A DNA stretch of 64,000 nt from Sandaracinaceae bacterium (GTDB lineage Bacteria; Myxococcota_A; Polyangia; Polyangiales; Houyiibacteriaceae). This document shows, in pieces, positions 27,712 to 37,342 of this stretch. The notes under the pieces are model-generated. The model saw only the letters and a program-made list of their open reading frames with translations, ran no database searches and was not told the DNA's origin. The first letter of the stretch is position 1. Every line of letters begins with the position of its first letter. The position numbers were made by a program, and so were the translations under genes. The stretch lies in contig JACKEI010000002.1 of assembly GCA_020633075.1 (NCBI GenBank), forward strand, positions 1,426,001 through 1,490,000, given 5' to 3'.

Positions 27712-28640
27712 CAGAACCCACCGACCGCATCGACAGCGGTGCCCCGCGCACGCACTTCATCGAGGCCAACGGCATCCTGCACCACGTGCTCGAGTGGCTG
27801 CCCCCCGACAGCGTGGCCGCGCGCGGCGAGACCGTGCTGCTCTGCCATGGCTTCCTGGACTTCGCGCACAGCTGGGTGCTTGTGGCGGTGCCGCTCGCGC
27901 GGCAGGGCTACCGCGTGCTCGCCTTCGACTGGCGCGGTCACGGGCAGTCCGGCTGGGTTGGCGCGGGCGGGTACTACCACTTTCCGGACTACGTGCAGGA
28001 CCTGGAGCGCCTGCTGCCGCGACTGGTGCCGAGCGACGAGCGCGTGCACCTGGTGGGGCACTCCATGGGCGCCACGGCCTGCGCCATGTTCGCGGGTGTA
28101 CGCAGCGAGCGCCTGCGCTCCCTCTCGCTCTTGGAGGGCCTGGGGCCGCCCAGCTCGCCGCTCGAGAGCGCGCCGGACCGCTACAAGAGCTGGCTCAGCT
28201 CGTGTGCTCGCGTCGACGAGAAGCCCCCCACGCTCATCGCCGACCTCAGCGACGCCCTGCGCCGCATGCGCGTCCAGAACAGCCAGCTCGGTGGTGCCTT
28301 TGGGCTGTTCCTGGCGGAGCACGCCACCATGCCCGCGCTGGCCGCTCCGGAGCAGCTCACCTGGCGCTTCGACCCCCGTCACCGGACCACCTCGCCGCTG
28401 CCTTTTCGCGCCGAGATGTTCCTCGCGTTCTTGGCACGCATCCAGGTTCCCACGCTGGTGCTGTTGGGAGAGAAGGGCTATCGCCTGGCGGACGAGGCCG
28501 CGCGGCTGGCGGCGTTTCCCCAGCCACCCGCGGTGCAGGAGCTGGCCGGCACGGGGCACATGCTGCACTGGTTCGCAGCGGAGGAGGTGCTGGCGGCGTT
28601 GCTGGCGCACTTCGAGAGCGGCTCCGCGCGCGACGTCTAG
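27708..28640 (+). CDS. Alpha/beta hydrolase
   Basis: A 310-residue alpha/beta-hydrolase-fold enzyme. The oxyanion loop HGFLD, nucleophile elbow GHSMG (Ser119) and catalytic His in GTGHMLHW near the C-terminus are visible; the acid is probably in a loop near LLGEKGY. The DWRGHGQSG motif fits the epoxide hydrolase/esterase branch. No signal peptide. It starts inside the ThiO stop codon (ATGA), implying coupled translation; the metabolic link between the two is not obvious. Confidence 0.88.
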   Translation: MTEPTDRIDSGAPRTHFIEANGILHHVLEWLPPDSVAARGETVLLCHGFLDFAHSWVLVAVPLARQGYRVLAFDWRGHGQSGWVGAGGYYHFPDYVQDLERLLPRLVPSDERVHLVGHSMGATACAMFAGVRSERLRSLSLLEGLGPPSSPLESAPDRYKSWLSSCARVDEKPPTLIADLSDALRRMRVQNSQLGGAFGLFLAEHATMPALAAPEQLTWRFDPRHRTTSPLPFRAEMFLAFLARIQVPTLVLLGEKGYRLADEAARLAAFPQPPAVQELAGTGHMLHWFAAEEVLAALLAHFESGSARDV

Positions 28641-28673
28641 GTCTTCAAGGTGGCGCCCGCTGCGCGAGCCACG

Positions 28674-28701
28674 CGGCCCGGACCACGCCGGTGGCGGGCC
28701 G
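28674..28701. terminator. Bidirectional hairpin between convergent genes
   Basis: CGGCCCG ... CGGGCCG outer stem (7 bp) with an inner CCAC-gccg-GTGG stem, lying between the hydrolase stop and the cinA stop. No T run; a structure of this strength between convergent genes most likely ends transcription. Confidence 0.5.
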
Positions 28702-28711
28702 TCCAGCGCGC

Positions 28712-29956
28712 TCAGTCGCCCACGTGACCGAGTGCGCTGCGCATGGCCAGCCGTAGCGCGGTGTACGCCGCCAGGGTGCGGATCTGGTCACGCTCGCCGG
28801 GAAACAGGCGATGCCGCGTGACGGTGGGGTGTCCCTCCGCCGCGAGGCCGAACCACACGGTGCCCACCGGCTTGTCCTCCGAGCCACCGCCCGGGCCGGC
28901 GATCCCCGTGATGCTCACGGCCAGGCTGGCACCCGAGATGCGGCGCGCGCCCTCGGCCATCTCGGCGGCCACCTCGGCGCTGACGGCACCGTGCGCGCGG
29001 ATGACCTCGGGGTTCACCCCCAGCATGCGCGACTTGGCGGAGTTGGCGTACGCCACGGCCGAGAGCAGCAGGTAGTCGCTGCTGCCCGGGACGCTGGTGA
29101 GCATGGTGGCAGCCATACCGCCCGTGCACGACTCCGCCAGCGCCAGGGTGATCCCCTTGTCGCGCAGGGCGCGCCCCACGGCGTCCGGGAAGGTGTCCTC
29201 GCGCTCCCCGAAGATGCAGTCCCCCAGCCGCTGACGGACGGCGCCGGCGGCCTCGCGGGCCATGCGCTCGGCGTCCGCTTCGGTGGCGGCGCGGGCGTGG
29301 ATCTTGACCTCGATCTCCGGGAAGGACGCGCGGTAGCCCAACGTGACCCCGAACTCCTCCTCCACGCCTTGCAGCAGCCCGGCCACGCGGGACTCCGTGC
29401 GGCCGAAGGTGCGCAGGTGCAGCTGGTGCGTGTTCCGCTCGGCTTGACCGGCGATGGCGGGCACGACGGTCTCGCGGAAGAGGTGGCGCATCTCGCGCGG
29501 CACGCCAGGCATGAAGTAGCAGGTGGCGTTGCCCAGCGGCATGGCGAAGCCCGGGGCGGTGCCCACGGGGTTGGGGATGACGGTGGCCTTCTCCGGGCGG
29601 TCGGCCTGCTTGGCGTTCTCCTCCGGCATGACGCGCCCGAAGGACGCGTACTTCTTCTTGATGACGTCCAGCACGACCGGGTCGCGGACCAACGCCTGGG
29701 CGCCCGCCTGGGCGGCGGCGGCAGCGGTCAGGTCGTCCGAAGTGGGCCCGAGGCCGCCGGTCACGATGACCACCTTCGCGCGCGCCGCGAGGCGCTGCAG
29801 GGCCTCCACGATGACGCCGGCCTCGTCCTCGACGGTGGCGTGCTCGGGCACGTCGAAGCCCAGGGCGATGAGCTGCTCGGCCAGCCAGGTGGCGTTGGTG
29901 TCGACGAGCTCGCCGCGGGTGAGCTCGGTACCGATGGAGAGGATCGCGGCGGTCAT
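28712..29956 (-). CDS. cinA: CinA-like protein: NMN amidohydrolase / ADP-ribose pyrophosphatase
   Basis: A 414-residue two-domain protein. The N-terminal MoCF/COG1058 domain (AAILSIGTELTRGE; VIVTGGLGPTSDDLT; FMPGVPREM) hydrolyses ADP-ribose-type pyrophosphates, and the C-terminal CinA domain (about 255-410; LALAESCTGGMAATMLTSVPG; SITGIAGPGGGSEDKPVGTVW) is an NMN deamidase in characterised homologues, acting in pyridine nucleotide salvage. Full length for the family. ATG at 29956 is chosen; upstream in-frame residues are low-complexity. Last gene of a minus-strand series. Confidence 0.95.
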   Translation of the reverse strand: MTAAILSIGTELTRGELVDTNATWLAEQLIALGFDVPEHATVEDEAGVIVEALQRLAARAKVVIVTGGLGPTSDDLTAAAAAQAGAQALVRDPVVLDVIKKKYASFGRVMPEENAKQADRPEKATVIPNPVGTAPGFAMPLGNATCYFMPGVPREMRHLFRETVVPAIAGQAERNTHQLHLRTFGRTESRVAGLLQGVEEEFGVTLGYRASFPEIEVKIHARAATEADAERMAREAAGAVRQRLGDCIFGEREDTFPDAVGRALRDKGITLALAESCTGGMAATMLTSVPGSSDYLLLSAVAYANSAKSRMLGVNPEVIRAHGAVSAEVAAEMAEGARRISGASLAVSITGIAGPGGGSEDKPVGTVWFGLAAEGHPTVTRHRLFPGERDQIRTLAAYTALRLAMRSALGHVGD

Positions 29957-30076
29957 GGGGGCGCTGAGAGTGCCAGCCGCATCCCGGGAGGGCAAGGCTC
30001 GTGGAGCGACCCGCGGCGCGACCCGGAAAGACGGGCAGCGGCGCGACGTGACCACGGGAGGGCGAGGGGAGGGCGG

Positions 30077-30496
30077 TCAGCTCACCAGCTTGCCCAGCTC
30101 CACGTACTTGCCCTCGAAGGTCTCGAGCCAGTCGTTGAGCTTCCCGCGCTCGAAGTCGTCGAGGACGCTGGTGTCCCCGTGCACGTCGGCTTCGTCGAAG
30201 CTCATCTTGGCCAGGGCGACGGCGCACTCGCGCCCCGCGAACATCTCGTAGGGGCCACCCTTACCGTAGAAGCTGCGCCCGTGGGTCACGTCGAAGACGC
30301 GCCCCTCGATGGCCAGCAGCACGGGACGGGTCTTGTCGCTGCCGTCATAGCCGCGCAGCTCGTCCGCGGTGTAGTCGCGCGCTTCCCCCTTGGGCAGGGG
30401 CTCACGGGGCGCCGGCTGCACGCGCTCACGCGTGGCCGCCCGGACGGCCTTGGCGACGAACTTGGTGTTCTGAACGATCTTGTCGAGCAAGCCCAT
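30077..30496 (-). CDS. Cytochrome b5-like MAPR-family heme protein
   Basis: A 139-residue protein with a heme/steroid-binding domain of the membrane-associated progesterone receptor (MAPR) type, about residues 42-125. Motifs YTADELRGYDG, AIEGRVFDVTHGRSFYG and GPYEMFAGRECAVALA closely follow PGRMC1/neudesin sequences, including the Tyr residues (77 and 83) of which the second is the heme ligand in PGRMC1. It lacks a clear N-terminal membrane helix, unlike the animal proteins, though the first 25 residues are amphipathic and basic. ATG at 30496 chosen. It lies 58 bp after the GAPDH gene on the same strand. Confidence 0.88.
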   Translation of the reverse strand: MGLLDKIVQNTKFVAKAVRAATRERVQPAPREPLPKGEARDYTADELRGYDGSDKTRPVLLAIEGRVFDVTHGRSFYGKGGPYEMFAGRECAVALAKMSFDEADVHGDTSVLDDFERGKLNDWLETFEGKYVELGKLVS

Positions 30497-30554
30497 GGGC
30501 GCATGGAAGCACGGAGCAGGCGGCCGGGTAAAGCGGACCGCGTGCCGCGTGAGG

Positions 30555-31997
30555 TCAGCCCGGGATGTGGGGCGGGCGCACACCCGCCATGTGCTGCACC
30601 AGGCGCATGACCTGGCAGCTGTAGCCGAACTCGTTGTCGTACCAGACGTAGAGCACGCAGCGGTTGTCGTCCGTGATGGTGGCCGTCGCGTCGATGATGC
30701 CCGCGTGGCGGTTGCCCACCAGGTCGCTGGACACGATGTCCGGGGAGGTCATGTAGTCGATCTGGTCCTGCAGCGGCGAGTCGATGGAGGCCAGCCGCAG
30801 GTGGTCGTTGAGCTCGGCCTTGGTGATGGGCTTGCCCAGCGTGAGGTTCAGGATGGCCAGCGACACGTTGGGCGTGGGCACGCGGATGGCGTTGCCCGTG
30901 AGCTTGCCGGCCAGCTCGGGGAGGGCCTTCGCCACCGCCTTCGCCGCGCCCGTCTCGGTGATGACCAGGTTCAGAGGCGCGGCCCGCCCGCGGCGCGCCT
31001 TCTTGTGGAAGTTGTCGATCAGGTTCTGGTCGTTGGTGTACGAGTGCACCGTCTCCATGTGACCGAACTGGATGCCGTACTCGTCGTTGATGACCTTGAG
31101 CACGGGGACGATGGCGTTGGTGGTGCAGCTGGCGGCGGACACGATGGTCGCGTCCGCGGGCAGCTTGTCGTCGTTCACGCCGAACACGATGTTGGGCACG
31201 TCCCCCTGGCCCGGCGCCGTGAGGATGACCTTGGCCACGCCCTTGCTCTTCAGGTGACGTCCGAGCCCCTCGCGGTCGCGCCAGATGCCCGTGTTGTCCA
31301 CGACGATGGCGTCGTGGATGCCGTACTGGGCGTAGTCCACGTCCTCCGGCGCGTTGGCGTAGATGACGCGCACCATGTTGCCGTTGATGACCAGCGCGCT
31401 GTCCTCTTCGTCCACGCGGATGGTGCCCTTGAAGGGCCCGTGGATGGAGTCACGGCGCAGCAGGCTCGCGCGGCGCTGTAGGTCGCCCTCCTTGCCCGGA
31501 CGGACAACGATGGCGCGCAGGCGGAACTTCTCGCCGCCGCCCATCTTGTCCACGATGATGCGGGCCATCAGTCGACCGATGCGCCCGAAGCCGTACAGCA
31601 CCACGTCCTGCGGCTCACGGCGCATGGGCTCGCGACCGGTGTTCAGGCTGGCCAGCGCCGTGCGCACGTAGTCGCCGAACGAGCCCGCCTGCCCCTCGCG
31701 ACCGAAGTTCCGGCGCAGCTTGCCCACGTCCACCTTCGCGGGCGCGAGGTCCATGGCGGTCATGGCGACGATGGCCTCGAAGGTGTCCTCGAGGGGCAGC
31801 TCGTTTCCGTCGAGGCGACGTGCGAAGCGGTGGGCCTTGATGATCTCGAGCGGCGTGGCCTGCACCAGCGACACACCGTGGATGAGCACGACGATGCCAT
31901 GGCGGCGGTAGAGGGCGCCCACCAGCGGCAGCATCCGCTCGGCCAGGTCTTCACGCTGTTGCCATTCGGCGAGGTAGGTCTCGGACTTGTCGGACAT
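30555..31997 (-). CDS. Glyceraldehyde-3-phosphate dehydrogenase, long form
   Basis: A 480-residue phosphorylating GAPDH with a 125-residue N-terminal extension. The dehydrogenase core starts at about residue 130 with the NAD motif GFGRIGR (136-142); the catalytic Cys291 is in SAASCTTNAIVP; substrate-binding features HSYTNDQ and RVPTPNVS and the C-terminal WYDNEFGYSCQVM are intact. The all-helical extension is characteristic of the Gap3-like group found beside the standard enzyme in several phyla, often with a gluconeogenic or NADP-linked role; which direction operates here cannot be told. It is separated from ahcY by about 380 bp. Confidence 0.93.
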   Translation of the reverse strand: MSDKSETYLAEWQQREDLAERMLPLVGALYRRHGIVVLIHGVSLVQATPLEIIKAHRFARRLDGNELPLEDTFEAIVAMTAMDLAPAKVDVGKLRRNFGREGQAGSFGDYVRTALASLNTGREPMRREPQDVVLYGFGRIGRLMARIIVDKMGGGEKFRLRAIVVRPGKEGDLQRRASLLRRDSIHGPFKGTIRVDEEDSALVINGNMVRVIYANAPEDVDYAQYGIHDAIVVDNTGIWRDREGLGRHLKSKGVAKVILTAPGQGDVPNIVFGVNDDKLPADATIVSAASCTTNAIVPVLKVINDEYGIQFGHMETVHSYTNDQNLIDNFHKKARRGRAAPLNLVITETGAAKAVAKALPELAGKLTGNAIRVPTPNVSLAILNLTLGKPITKAELNDHLRLASIDSPLQDQIDYMTSPDIVSSDLVGNRHAGIIDATATITDDNRCVLYVWYDNEFGYSCQVMRLVQHMAGVRPPHIPG

Positions 31998-32378
31998 CGC
32001 GGCGGAAGGTAGCCGATGTCCTTGTGAGCGCCAGTCGGAGCGAGCGGGCTAGCACCCCCGACGCGCCGAAAGGGCGGCGGGCCCCAGCGGCCGCGAGGCT
32101 TCGGAGGCACGCGGCCGTGGGCGGCCGGATGGGCCTTGGCACCGCCGGGGCGGCATCAAGGCGTCAGGTGGAGACAGAGCGCACGCGGGGCATGTGGAGT
32201 GCCTTGGCAATGGAACGCTGCGGAAGGGCTTGGATGGAACACACACGCCGTTCGTCGCGAACTCTATCTCCAACCTGACCCGACCATGCTGATCGGGTCA
32301 GGTTTCGGAGGGGTTTCAGTAGCGCAACATCGTCGTCATGCCGCGCGACCGAGGCCGCGCCGCACGACGAGGAGCGGC
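31998..32378. other. 381-bp intergenic region
   Basis: Lies between the ahcY stop and the GAPDH start, both on the minus strand. It contains the strong hairpin 32272-32304 that should end the ahcY transcript, and must contain the GAPDH promoter. No open frame of convincing composition is seen, and no riboswitch was recognised. Confidence 0.5.
32272..32304 (-). terminator. Strong hairpin downstream of ahcY
   Basis: Perfect 12-bp inverted repeat AACCTGACCCGA / TCGGGTCAGGTT with a 9-nt loop, 75 bp past the ahcY stop. No T tail; position and strength suggest a terminator or an mRNA 3'-end stabiliser. Confidence 0.6.
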
Positions 32379-33701
32379 TCAGTAGCGGTAGCGCTCGGGC
32401 TTGAACGGGCCCTCGGGGGTGACGCCCAGGTACTCCGCCTGCTCGGGCGAGAGGATGGTGAGCTTGGCGCCCAGCTGCCCCAGGTGCAGCGCGGCGACCT
32501 TCTCGTCCAGCTGCTTCGGCAGCACGTAGACCTCGCCCGTCTCGTACTCGTCCTGGTCGTTCCACAGCGTCATCTGCGCCAGCACCTGGTTGGTGAAGCT
32601 GTTGCTCATGACGAAGCTGGGGTGACCCGTGCCGCAGCCCAGGTTCACCAAGCGCCCGCGCGCCAGCACGATGATGCGCTTGCCGTCGGGGAAGATGAAG
32701 TGGTCCACCTGCGGCTTGATCTCCTCTTCCTTCACGCCGTTCTTCGGGTTCGTGAGGTAGGACATCTCGATCTCCGAGTCGAAGTGCCCGATGTTGCAGA
32801 GGATGGCTTCGTTCTTCATCCGCTTCATGTGCTCGCCGGTGACGACGTTGAAGCAGCCGGTCGCGGTGACGACGATGTCCGCCACGGGCGCCGCCTCGTC
32901 CATGGTCACGACCTGGTAGCCCTCCATGCACGCCTGCAGCGCGCAGATGGGGTCCACCTCGGTGATCATCACGCGGGCGCCCTGACGCGCCAGCGCCTGC
33001 GCGCAGCCCTTGCCCACGTCGCCGTAGCCGCACACGACCGCGATCTTGCCGGCGATCATGACGTCCGTGGCGCGCTTGATGCCGTCCACCAGCGACTCAC
33101 GGCAGCCGTAGAGGTTGTCGAACTTGGACTTGGTCACCGAGTCGTTGACGTTGATGGCCGGGCACAGCAGCCCACCCTTCTTGCTCATCTCGTAGAGGCG
33201 ATGCACGCCCGTGGTCGTCTCCTCGGAGATGCCCACGATCTTGTCTTCGCCCGAGAACCACTGCGGGTAGTGCTTGTGGATGATGGCGGTGAGGTCGCCG
33301 CCGTCGTCGAGGATCAGGTTCGGGCGCTTGCCGTCCTTGAACGCCTCGAGCTGCTGGTAGATGCACCAGTCGTACTCTTCTTCGGTCTCGCCCTTCCACG
33401 CGAAGACGGGCACGCCCGTGGCGGCGATGGCGGCCGCGGCGTGGTCCTGCGTGGAGAAGATGTTGCAGCTGGTCCAGGTGACCTCGGCGCCGAGCGCGGT
33501 GAGCGTCTCGATCAGCACGGCGGTCTGGATGGTCATGTGCAAGCAGCCCGCGATGCGCGCGCCCTTCAGGGGCTGCTGCTCACCGAACTCACGGCGCAGC
33601 GCCATCAGGCCCGGCATCTCGTGCTCGGCGATCTTGATCTCGCGGCGGCCCCAGTCGGCCAGGGACATGTCGGCAACTTTGTACTTCAGCTTTTCGGTCA
33701 T
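32379..33701 (-). CDS. ahcY: S-adenosylhomocysteine hydrolase
   Basis: A 440-residue NAD-dependent enzyme that splits S-adenosyl-homocysteine into adenosine and homocysteine, relieving product inhibition of methyltransferases. Recognisable blocks are GARIAGCLHMTIQTAVLIETL, CNIFSTQDHAAAAI, the NAD-binding CGYGDVGKGCAQAL and the C-terminal signature ending KPERYRY. Length is typical of the bacterial/eukaryotic class. It is the second gene of an operon with the ArsR-methyltransferase regulator (57-bp gap), and is presumably controlled by that protein at the palindrome 34762-34781. Confidence 0.97.
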   Translation of the reverse strand: MTEKLKYKVADMSLADWGRREIKIAEHEMPGLMALRREFGEQQPLKGARIAGCLHMTIQTAVLIETLTALGAEVTWTSCNIFSTQDHAAAAIAATGVPVFAWKGETEEEYDWCIYQQLEAFKDGKRPNLILDDGGDLTAIIHKHYPQWFSGEDKIVGISEETTTGVHRLYEMSKKGGLLCPAINVNDSVTKSKFDNLYGCRESLVDGIKRATDVMIAGKIAVVCGYGDVGKGCAQALARQGARVMITEVDPICALQACMEGYQVVTMDEAAPVADIVVTATGCFNVVTGEHMKRMKNEAILCNIGHFDSEIEMSYLTNPKNGVKEEEIKPQVDHFIFPDGKRIIVLARGRLVNLGCGTGHPSFVMSNSFTNQVLAQMTLWNDQDEYETGEVYVLPKQLDEKVAALHLGQLGAKLTILSPEQAEYLGVTPEGPFKPERYRY

Positions 33702-33758
33702 GGGCGTTTCTACTCTTGGTTCGGGGGAGCTGGTGTTCTCGAGCTCGGTGAAGGGGCC

Positions 33759-34751
33759 TCAGGGGCGGCGGGCCACGAGCACCTGCCAGTCGAGGTGCGC
33801 GTCGGGGCCGTTGCCGCAACGGACTTGGGGGATGCGATGGACGGCGGCGTCCACGAGCGAGGCGCGCGCGGCGAGCTTGCGCAGCTCTTCCGCGCTGAAG
33901 CCCAGCCACAGGTCGGCCTGCTGCTCGCGCAGGGCTTCGTCCTCGTGCGCGAGGTAGTCCAGCACCACCAGCGCGCCGCCGGGGGCGAGCAGCGACGCCA
34001 GGTGCCGCACGGCCTCTTGCGGGCGCGGCGCGTGGTGCAGCACGCGGGCGGCGAAGACCACGTCGGCCCCGCCCAGGCTGGCCACCCGCTGCGCGACCTC
34101 GGCCGCGTCGTAGGGCGCGGAGATCAGTTCCACGTTGCGGTAGCCGCGCCGCGCTAGGCGGGCTCGGGCCTGCGCCACGCGGGCTTCGGAGCGGTCCACC
34201 GCGACCACCTGCTCGAACACGGGCGCCAGCACGTCCAGCAGGCTGCCGTCTCCGGTGCCGGCGTCCACCGCCACGCGCCGCCGGGGGATGAGCGGCGCCA
34301 TGGCGGACAGATAGGCCGGCAGCTCGGGGGGCAGGTCGGGCGTGTTGGTCTCCACGGCCTGCGCGAAGAACTCCCGCGCGTGGTCGTCGCGGGCGGCGAC
34401 GATCTCCGCGATGCGGCCAAGGCTGCCGTCCACCACGCACAGGCGCGTCCCGGCGCGCAGCGCGTCGTGCACCACGGCGTCGTCCGCGTGCCCGGCGGCG
34501 AGCGCCACCAGCGCCCGCGTGCCCTGCTTGCGAACCGACAGCAGGCCGGCCTGCTTCAGGGCCTTGACCCGTCGCGACACGTTGGGCTGCGACTCCCCCA
34601 AGAGGTCGGCCAGCTCCCCCACCGTCAGCTCCTCGCTGCTGGCCAACGCCAACAGACGGAGGCGCTCAGGCTCCCCCAGCAGCTTGTACAGCTCCCACCG
34701 GGGTGGGGCCGACTGGCCGGGGGCGTCCTCGATGGCGGCGGATTCCGACAT
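33759..34751 (-). CDS. ArsR-family regulator fused to SAM-methyltransferase domain (SahR-like)
   Basis: A 330-residue protein with an ArsR winged helix (about 18-80; LTVGELADLLGESQPNVSRRVKALKQAGLL) and a class-I methyltransferase domain (about 155-330; motif I RVAVDAGTGDGS, then VAVDRSEARVAQA and FAARVLHHAPRPQEAVRHL). There is no metal-binding Cys motif, so it is not a metalloregulator. Its position upstream of ahcY and the methyltransferase-type ligand pocket fit a sensor of S-adenosyl-homocysteine or SAM, as described for the ArsR-family SahR regulators of methionine metabolism in Proteobacteria. ATG at 34751 is chosen; it begins 11 bp past a perfect operator-like palindrome, suggesting autoregulation. 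Whether the methyltransferase domain is catalytic is unknown. Confidence 0.85.
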   Translation of the reverse strand: MSESAAIEDAPGQSAPPRWELYKLLGEPERLRLLALASSEELTVGELADLLGESQPNVSRRVKALKQAGLLSVRKQGTRALVALAAGHADDAVVHDALRAGTRLCVVDGSLGRIAEIVAARDDHAREFFAQAVETNTPDLPPELPAYLSAMAPLIPRRRVAVDAGTGDGSLLDVLAPVFEQVVAVDRSEARVAQARARLARRGYRNVELISAPYDAAEVAQRVASLGGADVVFAARVLHHAPRPQEAVRHLASLLAPGGALVVLDYLAHEDEALREQQADLWLGFSAEELRKLAARASLVDAAVHRIPQVRCGNGPDAHLDWQVLVARRP

Positions 34752-34761
34752 GGAGGATTCT

Positions 34762-34781
34762 ATATGCGAACATTCGCATAT
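34762..34781. promoter_or_regulatory. Palindromic operator of the regulator-ahcY operon
   Basis: Perfect inverted repeat ATATGCGAA-CA-TTCGCATAT (9-bp arms, 2-bp spacer), 11 bp upstream of the ArsR-methyltransferase start and AT-rich against a GC-rich background. ArsR winged-helix dimers bind such symmetric sites. No matching site precedes ahcY itself, which supports a single regulated bicistronic transcript. Confidence 0.75.
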
Positions 34782-34797
34782 GTGCAACTTGATGTGG

Positions 34798-35442
34798 CTA
34801 GCTGCCCGCTGCGATGCGCTTCTTGCTGGCGGCCCAGCTGCATATCGGACAGCCGCCGAGGTCGTGGCCACGCGCCGGGCAGTGCTCGCGGCCGAAGAAG
34901 ATGATCTGCAGGTGCACCCGGTTCCAGGCCTCACGCGGGAAGAGGGCCTTGAGGTCCCGCTCCGTCTGCTCCACGTTCTTGCCGCTGGACAGGCCCCAGC
35001 GGCTGGCTAGCCGGTGGATGTGGGTGTCCACCGGGAAGGCCGGCACGCCGAAGGCCTGCGACATGACCACAGACGCCGTCTTGTGGCCGACGCCAGGCAG
35101 CGCCTCGAGCGCCTCGAAGTCTGCGGGGACCACGCCCCCGTGGCGGCTCAGCAGCAGCTCCGAGAGCGCCTTGATGTTGCGCGCCTTGGTGGGCGCGAGC
35201 CCCACCTGCCGGATGTGGCCGAGGATGGCGTCCACCGGGAGCGCCGCCATGGCGGCCGGGTTGTCCGCTGCGGCGAAGAGCGCGGGCGTCACCTCGTTCA
35301 CCTTCTTGTCCGTGGTCTGCGCGCTGAGCAGCACGGCGACGAGCAGCGTGAACGGGTTGCTGTGGTCCAGCGGGATGGGCTGGGTGGGGTACAGCTCGTC
35401 CAGCTGGGCCAGGATGCGGGCGGCTTTCTCCTTCCGGGTCAT
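34798..35442 (-). CDS. nth: Endonuclease III (DNA glycosylase/AP lyase), atypical Cys cluster
   Basis: A 214-residue base-excision repair enzyme removing oxidised pyrimidines and cutting abasic sites. The helix-hairpin-helix is LPGVGHKTA, with catalytic Lys121 and Asp139 (VDTHIHR), both intact. The C-terminus is unusual: the classical C-x6-C-x2-C-x5-C iron-sulfur motif is replaced by Cys188-x9-Cys198-x2-Cys201 with no fourth Cys, and the protein ends 13 residues later. A [4Fe-4S] cluster of the usual type is therefore doubtful. ATG at 35442 chosen from three in-frame options as the first giving the family N-terminus. Confidence 0.93.
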   Translation of the reverse strand: MTRKEKAARILAQLDELYPTQPIPLDHSNPFTLLVAVLLSAQTTDKKVNEVTPALFAAADNPAAMAALPVDAILGHIRQVGLAPTKARNIKALSELLLSRHGGVVPADFEALEALPGVGHKTASVVMSQAFGVPAFPVDTHIHRLASRWGLSSGKNVEQTERDLKALFPREAWNRVHLQIIFFGREHCPARGHDLGGCPICSWAASKKRIAAGS

Positions 35443-35517
35443 GGGGGCGACACGTAGCACAAACCGTTCGGCGCTTGTTTTGCCTTTGAGTCTTCGTTCG
35501 TGGACAATCCGGAGCGC

Positions 35518-37335
<1,818 letters not shown>

Positions 37336-37342
37336 AGACTCC

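Noticed and set aside
32143..32160. GGCAC...GC match in the ahcY-GAPDH gap
   Set aside because: The GG-N10-GC spacing fits, but the -12 element lacks TTGC and the site points away from both genes.
31998..32378. SAH or SAM riboswitch near ahcY
   Set aside because: The gap lies downstream, not upstream, of ahcY and shows only a simple hairpin; control by the ArsR-methyltransferase protein is the simpler reading.
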